The notes under the pieces were generated by a model. The model was given only the letters and a program-made list of their open reading frames with translations. It did not search any database and was not told where the DNA came from. 45,703 bases of DNA, from positions 1-45,703 of the forward strand of contig DGVB01000011.1 of assembly GCA_002395805.1 (NCBI GenBank). Reading direction: 5' to 3'. Below are positions 41,764-45,703 of this stretch, piece after piece. The position numbers were made by a program, and so were the translations under genes. Every line of letters starts with the position of its first letter. Within the stretch, counting starts at the first letter, position 1. Origin of the DNA: Bacteroidales bacterium UBA4295. Lineage in GTDB: Bacteria; Bacteroidota; Bacteroidia; Bacteroidales; Paludibacteraceae.

Positions 41764-43683
41764 TTAAAATTGAAAATATATAAACGGTTGCATTTCTGCT
41801 GAAACGAACTGGTATATAATGACGATGGCAACACAAACTGCTATCACCATCAGCCAGAGCGGCATGGCACTGAACGCCAGACGATAACGGCGTTTCCAGT
41901 TAGTAGGCAGCCAGTGAATGACCATGCCGGCAACGAACATTGCCACCACCCATCGGTATTCCCACAGGAATTCCGGAATGATAGCATTCGACCATGCGCC
42001 GCCGATCTGGTTCACCATATTCTTTGCTGTCGCCCATGCCACTTCGTTCGCTGTTGCCGGATCAAGATTGCTGGACGAGCGGAAGAACAAGCGCGTGAAG
42101 GTGATGAAGGTGAAAGTCTGTATTATCGCCCAGGCGTTCGCCAACGAGGTTGCGACCGCTGCGCTGTAGGACCGCGTTGCTGTAAGACCGCTTTGCTGTA
42201 GGACCGCTGCGCTGTAAGACGTACATAGCCAGTAGATATACCGGATGAGGGTGCCGGAAGCGACGATGGAGGACCAGACGGCAAAGAGCCTCCAGGCTGG
42301 CAGATTCGTATAATAGACCGCGAGCCAAAGTCCGCCGGTAAGCAGACTGATACATGCCATCCGTACATGCCAATTCATGCCCCGCCAGATCTTCTCAACA
42401 ATCATTCCTATTCCGTTGATACCACCCCAGATAATGAAGTTCCAACTCGCACCATGCCATAGACCGCCGAGAACCTGGGTGATGAAGGAGTTGAGGTTCG
42501 CGTAGAGAAGCTTGCGCTTCTCGACCGCTTCGCTGTAAGACCGCTTCGCTGTAGGACCGCGTTGCTGTAAGACTTTATCGCCAATTGCCACGCTGATCAT
42601 GAAGAGGGCAAACGGCACGAGGATCTGCCACCACCAGCCGGTGAGGGCGGCGGAGACAAAAGCAATGAGGGAGAGCCAGAAATAAGTACCGAAACCGATC
42701 CTTCTGTTGCCGCCCAGCGGGATATACAGGTAGGTCTTGAGCCACCGGCCGAGCGACATATGCCACCGCCGCCAGAACTCCTGCGGACTCTTCGATTTAT
42801 ACGGCGAGTTGAAGTTCATCGGCAGATAGAACCCCATGAGCATCGCCACGCCGATCGCTATATCCGTATAGCCCGAGAAATCGGCATAGACCTGCAGCGA
42901 ATAGGCGAAGAGCGCAAAGAGGTTCTCGAATCCGGAGAACAGAAGCGGGTTGTCAAAGACACGGTCAATCAGGTTCACCGCCAGATAATCCGACATGATG
43001 ATCTTCTTCGCCAGACCGTTGAGGATCCAGAAAACCGCTATACCGAAAGCTCTGCGGGAGAGTCGGTAGGGTTTGTAGAGCTGCGGAATAAACTCCTCCG
43101 CCCGCACGATAGGTCCTGCCACCAGCTGCGGGAAGAACGATACGTAGAACCCGAAATCAAGTATGTTCTTCACCGGCTGAATCCGTCCGCGGAACACATC
43201 CGCCGTATAGGAGATCACCTGGAAGATATAAAACGAGATACCTACCGGAAGCACGATTGTGTCCACCGAGAACCGACCCGCTTCGCTGAAACCGTTGCCT
43301 ATGTAGGCGAAGATATCAAATACCCGGAAACCTGTGCCGAACAGATCATTGATCATGTTCGTGAAGAAATAGGCGTACTTGAAATAGGCGAGGAGACCGA
43401 GGTCGATGACCACGGAAAGCGCCAAAAGGATTTTGGCGTTTAGCGCACCTTTGGTGCTGTTTAGCGCTGCGCTGTTTAGATGTTTATGAATTCGTCCGGC
43501 GATGATCCAGTCGGAGAGGGTGATGAACGCCAGAATAAGCAGGAAAAGTCCGCTGGTCTTATAATAAAAGAACCAGCTGACGAAGAGGAGATAGATGTTG
43601 CGCAGATGCAATCTGCGATAGACCGGCTTCGCCTGACAGAGTTCAGACCGTTTCACTGACAGACCGCTATCGCTGACAGACAT
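41764..43683 (-). CDS. MBOAT-family O-acyltransferase (AlgI-like), start uncertain
   Basis: Integral membrane acyltransferase of the AlgI type that passes acyl groups across the membrane for glycan acetylation. Signatures: QLVAGPIVRAEEFIPQL, ADFSGYTDIAIGVAMLMGF, FWRRWHMSLGRWLKTYLYIPLGGNR and GGLWHGASWNFIIWG with the catalytic His. The first ATG is at 43683, but the frame is open back to 43806 and encodes DAESPLLFTQFYFWAFFALV, the usual first membrane helix of this family, with no ATG, GTG or TTG; heptamers occupy the place of the start. Four CTGTARGA-type arrays lie in frame: near the start, at about 78-90 (variant core), about 380-395 and about 500-520. Its SGNH partner is immediately upstream. 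Confidence 0.9.
   Translation of the reverse strand: MSVSDSGLSVKRSELCQAKPVYRRLHLRNIYLLFVSWFFYYKTSGLFLLILAFITLSDWIIAGRIHKHLNSAALNSTKGALNAKILLALSVVIDLGLLAYFKYAYFFTNMINDLFGTGFRVFDIFAYIGNGFSEAGRFSVDTIVLPVGISFYIFQVISYTADVFRGRIQPVKNILDFGFYVSFFPQLVAGPIVRAEEFIPQLYKPYRLSRRAFGIAVFWILNGLAKKIIMSDYLAVNLIDRVFDNPLLFSGFENLFALFAYSLQVYADFSGYTDIAIGVAMLMGFYLPMNFNSPYKSKSPQEFWRRWHMSLGRWLKTYLYIPLGGNRRIGFGTYFWLSLIAFVSAALTGWWWQILVPFALFMISVAIGDKVLQQRGPTAKRSYSEAVEKRKLLYANLNSFITQVLGGLWHGASWNFIIWGGINGIGMIVEKIWRGMNWHVRMACISLLTGGLWLAVYYTNLPAWRLFAVWSSIVASGTLIRYIYWLCTSYSAAVLQQSGLTATRSYSAAVATSLANAWAIIQTFTFITFTRLFFRSSSNLDPATANEVAWATAKNMVNQIGGAWSNAIIPEFLWEYRWVVAMFVAGMVIHWLPTNWKRRYRLAFSAMPLWLMVIAVCVAIVIIYQFVSAEMQPFIYFQF
42153..42220. 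repeat. CTGTARGA array inside the MBOAT gene (third)
   Basis: CTGTAGGA, CCGCGTTG, CTGTAAGA, CCGCTTTG, CTGTAGGA, CCGCTGCG, CTGTAAGA in a row; read as SYSAAVLQQSGLTATRSYSA on the minus strand. Confidence 0.95.
42507..42573. repeat. CTGTARGA array inside the MBOAT gene (second)
   Basis: Palindrome GAAGC-TTGC-GCTTC, then CGACCGCTTCG, CTGTAAGA, CCGCTTCG, CTGTAGGA, CCGCGTTG, CTGTAAGA; read as VLQQRGPTAKRSYSEAVEKR. Confidence 0.95.
43418..43480. repeat. Variant array inside the MBOAT gene, core CTGTTTAG
   Basis: Palindrome GCCAAAA-GGA-TTTTGGC, then GCGTTTAG, CGCACCTTTGGTG, CTGTTTAG, CGCTGCG, CTGTTTAG; read as LNSAALNSTKGALNAK. Same design as the CTGTARGA family with a different core octamer. Confidence 0.8.
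43619..43681. repeat. Variant array at the MBOAT start, core CTGACAGA
   Basis: GACCGGCTTCGC (same end unit as in coaE), CTGACAGA, GTTCAGACCGTTTCA, CTGACAGA, CCGCTATCG, CTGACAGA; read as SVSDSGLSVKRSELCQAKPV. The QAKPV ending is shared with the coaE insertion. Confidence 0.88.
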
Positions 43684-43787
43684 GATTAAAGCGAAGAGAG
43701 CGAAGACCAGCGCGAAGAACGCCCAGAAATAGAACTGGGTGAAGAGCAGCGGGCTCTCTGCATCAAAAGCAAATATGTGGTGGAGGA

Positions 43788-43850
43788 AATCCGTAATTCG
43801 TAATTTTTAATTTGTAATTCGTAATTCGTAATTTTTAATTTTTAATTCCC
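43788..43850. repeat. Heptamer repeat between MBOAT and SGNH genes
   Basis: About eight units of AATTCGT, AATTTTT, AATTTGT; supplies the SGNH end GIKN-stop and sits where the MBOAT start codon should be. Confidence 0.92.
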
Positions 43851-45133
43851 TCCAAGATCCAGTCTGCCACGGCATTGCCGGCTTTGCGGGCACCGCCGCG
43901 ATAGAAATGAACACCGTCTTCGCCTGCCAGACCGATCTCTTTCCATCGCTGCATACTGCCGGTACCTCCCATCCATCGGAAGAGACTGAAATAGGCGATG
44001 TTCTCTTCCAGCGCCATCTTGCGCAGCAGGCGGTCCATATACGGCACCATCGGATAACTCTCCCATTCGCCGTCCACCTGACGCATCATATCGCTCGGTC
44101 CGATAAAGAGGATAGACGCTTCCGGTGCACATTCGCGGACATACTGCACCTGTTGTCTCAGTCCTTTGACGATGCCGGAGATAGTGCCGGGGTTCTCATT
44201 GAAGGGGATCGCATTGCCGCCGAACTGCATGATGATCAGTCTGACGTTCTGCTCGCGGTAGAAAGTCTCCAACTGCGTCTTGTCCATTTTGGTGAACACC
44301 AGTCCGAGGCACCCGCGCATAGGGATATTATCTACGATGACGCCGGTCTCACTCTCTTGGGAGAGCCCATAGACCGCTCCGCGTCCGGACAGAAAGACCG
44401 TATCGCCGGCGAAGGTATAGTGGACGGACGTGTCCGCAAACACTTTCCACCGGGTATATTGCGCGGTGGGAATGAGCGGCGTGCAGACCGCCGTCAGTTC
44501 TTCCGAACCCTTGACGAGGCTGTCGTTCATCATTGTTACCTGCCCCATGACGCCGTAGAGACCGTCAGTTCGCTGGTCGCGTTTAAGACCATAGACCAGA
44601 TAGCGCCGCGGTCCTTGAGCCGCCTGGATAAAACGGCCGTTCATGCGCAGTTGCTGTTTGACCGTTTTGTTCGGTATCGTCTGCGCCAGAGGCATCAGTC
44701 CGCATCCCTGACCGCCATATCGGGACTGCAGCGCTTCGCGGATCTGCTGGCTCATGCGGTCTTCCTCTATCTGGCTGTCGCCGTAGTGAAGCACGCGCAC
44801 GACCCTACTGCCGCTCTCCGACAGCGAAGCATAGAAAGCGGCAAGGAACATGCGGCTGTCGGTCACCGAGTCCACCGGCACTTTGGGGATAACAGGGGCA
44901 GGCCCGGGAGCCTCTCCCCGGCCCTCCCCTGAAAGGGAGGGAGAAATTATATCAGGAGAAGGTATTGTGTCGGGGTGGGGGTAGGCTTCTTCCTCCGTAT
45001 CAAACACTTCCGCAAGAGTAGGCCAGCGAAGTTCTTTGTCTCCGATAGCAATCCGTCCGGGCAGCACGACACACAGCGCCGCCAGGCTCGCAAAACAACA
45101 GACTATGAATATAAGTACCTTATACGGTTTCAC
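43835..45133 (-). CDS. SGNH/GDSL hydrolase-type protein, partner of the MBOAT acyltransferase
   Basis: A 432-aa protein with an N-terminal membrane anchor (VLIFIVCCFASLAALCVVLPG) and a periplasmic SGNH domain: HYGDSQIEEDRM (nucleophile Ser), QFGGNAIPF (Asn box), IGPSDMM and EDGVHFYRGGA (Asp/His). Such proteins pair with MBOAT proteins to finish acyl transfer to a polysaccharide (AlgI with AlgJ/AlgX as the model); transfer here is inferred from the pairing. Residues about 50-80 (EEAYPHPDTIPSPD, SPSLSGEGRGEAPG) come from palindromic repeats in the linker. It lies nine bases after the trkH stop. Confidence 0.87.
   Translation of the reverse strand: MKPYKVLIFIVCCFASLAALCVVLPGRIAIGDKELRWPTLAEVFDTEEEAYPHPDTIPSPDIISPSLSGEGRGEAPGPAPVIPKVPVDSVTDSRMFLAAFYASLSESGSRVVRVLHYGDSQIEEDRMSQQIREALQSRYGGQGCGLMPLAQTIPNKTVKQQLRMNGRFIQAAQGPRRYLVYGLKRDQRTDGLYGVMGQVTMMNDSLVKGSEELTAVCTPLIPTAQYTRWKVFADTSVHYTFAGDTVFLSGRGAVYGLSQESETGVIVDNIPMRGCLGLVFTKMDKTQLETFYREQNVRLIIMQFGGNAIPFNENPGTISGIVKGLRQQVQYVRECAPEASILFIGPSDMMRQVDGEWESYPMVPYMDRLLRKMALEENIAYFSLFRWMGGTGSMQRWKEIGLAGEDGVHFYRGGARKAGNAVADWILEGIKN
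44910..44988. repeat. C/G-rich palindromic repeats inside the SGNH gene
   Basis: CTCTCCCCGGCCCTCCCCTG with GAAAGGGAGGG, a short unique stretch, then GTCGGGGTGGGGGTAGGC. In frame in the linker after the membrane anchor, a place where extra residues should be harmless. Confidence 0.85.
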
Positions 45134-45142
45134 TTTATTTTT

Positions 45143-45703
45143 TCATTTCTTCCACAAAGCTCTGCTGAAGAGCAGTAATACAGTGAAAATCTCCAGACGT
45201 CCGATGAGCATGACGAAAGTAGCCACCCATTTGGCGGCAACCGGCAACGCCGCATAGCATCCGCTTGACCCCCATTGACCGATAGACACCCCCACATTGC
45301 CGATCATGGACACGGCTATACCGAGTGCTTCGTCAAAACCGATGCCGCAGCCGCAGAACCAAAGCGTTGCCAGACCGATAATAAGGATATAGAAGAACAT
45401 GAATGCCATGATGTTGATCTTCGTCGAGTCGTTGATCGTGCGGCCGTTGAACCGCACCGGAATGACGGCATTGGGATGGATACGCCGTTTGATCTCTGTC
45501 AGCGCGGATTTGGCGAAGATACCTATCCGCACCCATTTGATACCTCCGGCAGTCGAACCGCTGGCACCTCCTGTGAACATCAGGAAGAAAACGATCACCC
45601 ACAGCACCGGCGGCCAGATCATGTAGTCGGCTGCAACAAAACCCGTGCTGGTGACAGTAGCGATGGCGGTGAAGAAACCGTAGCGGATACTGTTCCATTG
45701 GCC
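45143..45703 (-). CDS. trkH: TrkH/KtrB-type potassium uptake protein, C-terminal part
   Basis: The frame is open to the window edge; about 186 aa are seen. They include TVTSTGF and SMIGNVGVSIG, two of the K+ filter loops, and the TGGASGSTAGGIKWVR stretch typical of TrkH. The family imports K+ through the inner membrane with a cytoplasmic NAD-binding partner (TrkA), not seen here. The N-terminal half is beyond the window. Confidence 0.92.
   Translation of the reverse strand, partial: GQWNSIRYGFFTAIATVTSTGFVAADYMIWPPVLWVIVFFLMFTGGASGSTAGGIKWVRIGIFAKSALTEIKRRIHPNAVIPVRFNGRTINDSTKINIMAFMFFYILIIGLATLWFCGCGIGFDEALGIAVSMIGNVGVSIGQWGSSGCYAALPVAAKWVATFVMLIGRLEIFTVLLLFSRALWKK

Overview
The window looks like a chromosomal segment of an uncultured gut-type Bacteroidales bacterium (Bacteroidetes). 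The evidence is: five promoters of the Bacteroidetes form TTTG-N20-TAnnTTTG and a sixth with CTTG; lipoproteins and large secreted proteins sharing a Bacteroidales-style C-terminal tail; an FKBP pair; WbqC-like, PqqD and SipW-like signal peptidase proteins; MBOAT plus SGNH acyl-transfer genes; and a pectin-directed GH28/DUF4861/rhamnogalacturonan esterase set. No rRNA, tRNA, CRISPR array, integrase or transposase was recognised.

Layout. 1-4070 (minus strand): a rhamnogalacturonan-acetylesterase-like protein, then the lipid-transport permease mlaE and ATPase mlaF, with a four-helix-bundle (S23/IVS-type) gene wedged between the two mla genes, and the first 22 codons of a secreted protein. 4331-17403: divergent secreted-protein genes, namely a 615-aa protein, an M6 metalloprotease with a small secreted partner, a SipW-like peptidase plus PqqD pair, a 1981-aa surface protein and a Cys-rich small secreted protein. 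17442-33359 (minus strand): a long mostly housekeeping run (dapB, lepB, WbqC-like, ilvE, POT transporter, coiled-coil protein, rsmI, flippase, ribE, two FKBPs, second flippase, truA, GH28, DUF4861). 33511-40002: a 2163-aa GLUG/Big2/InlB-repeat surface protein with a long structured leader. 40695-45703 (minus strand): coaE, an MBOAT O-acyltransferase, its SGNH partner and the end of trkH.

The most striking content is repetitive DNA. (1) Four copies (9.4, 30.9, 32.5 and 41.6 kb, plus a reduced one at 10.5 kb) of a roughly 160-base element fold into the same cloverleaf: a closing stem P1, hairpin P2, a long arm P3 with a GG/AA-type internal loop and an AGTTTACT apex, and hairpin P4, between T-rich flanks. 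The stems differ in sequence but keep pairing, which is covariation typical of a structured RNA or structured mobile DNA. I do not recognise it as a known family. (2) Three unrelated short-repeat families fill gene boundaries and lie in frame inside essential genes: arrays of CTGTARGA octamers with CCGCNNCG spacers (48 bases = 16 codons per three units), tandem heptamers of many sequences (21 bases = 7 codons per three units), and C/G-rich palindromes. dapB and coaE carry all three families. Heptamers supply the stop codons, and hence the shared IKN ending, of at least four proteins.

Functionally, GH28, DUF4861 and the esterase point to use of pectin/rhamnogalacturonan; the MBOAT/SGNH pair and two flippases to envelope glycan modification; mlaE/mlaF to outer-membrane lipid homeostasis. 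Five secreted proteins end in a shared tail of about 25 residues that is probably a sorting signal.
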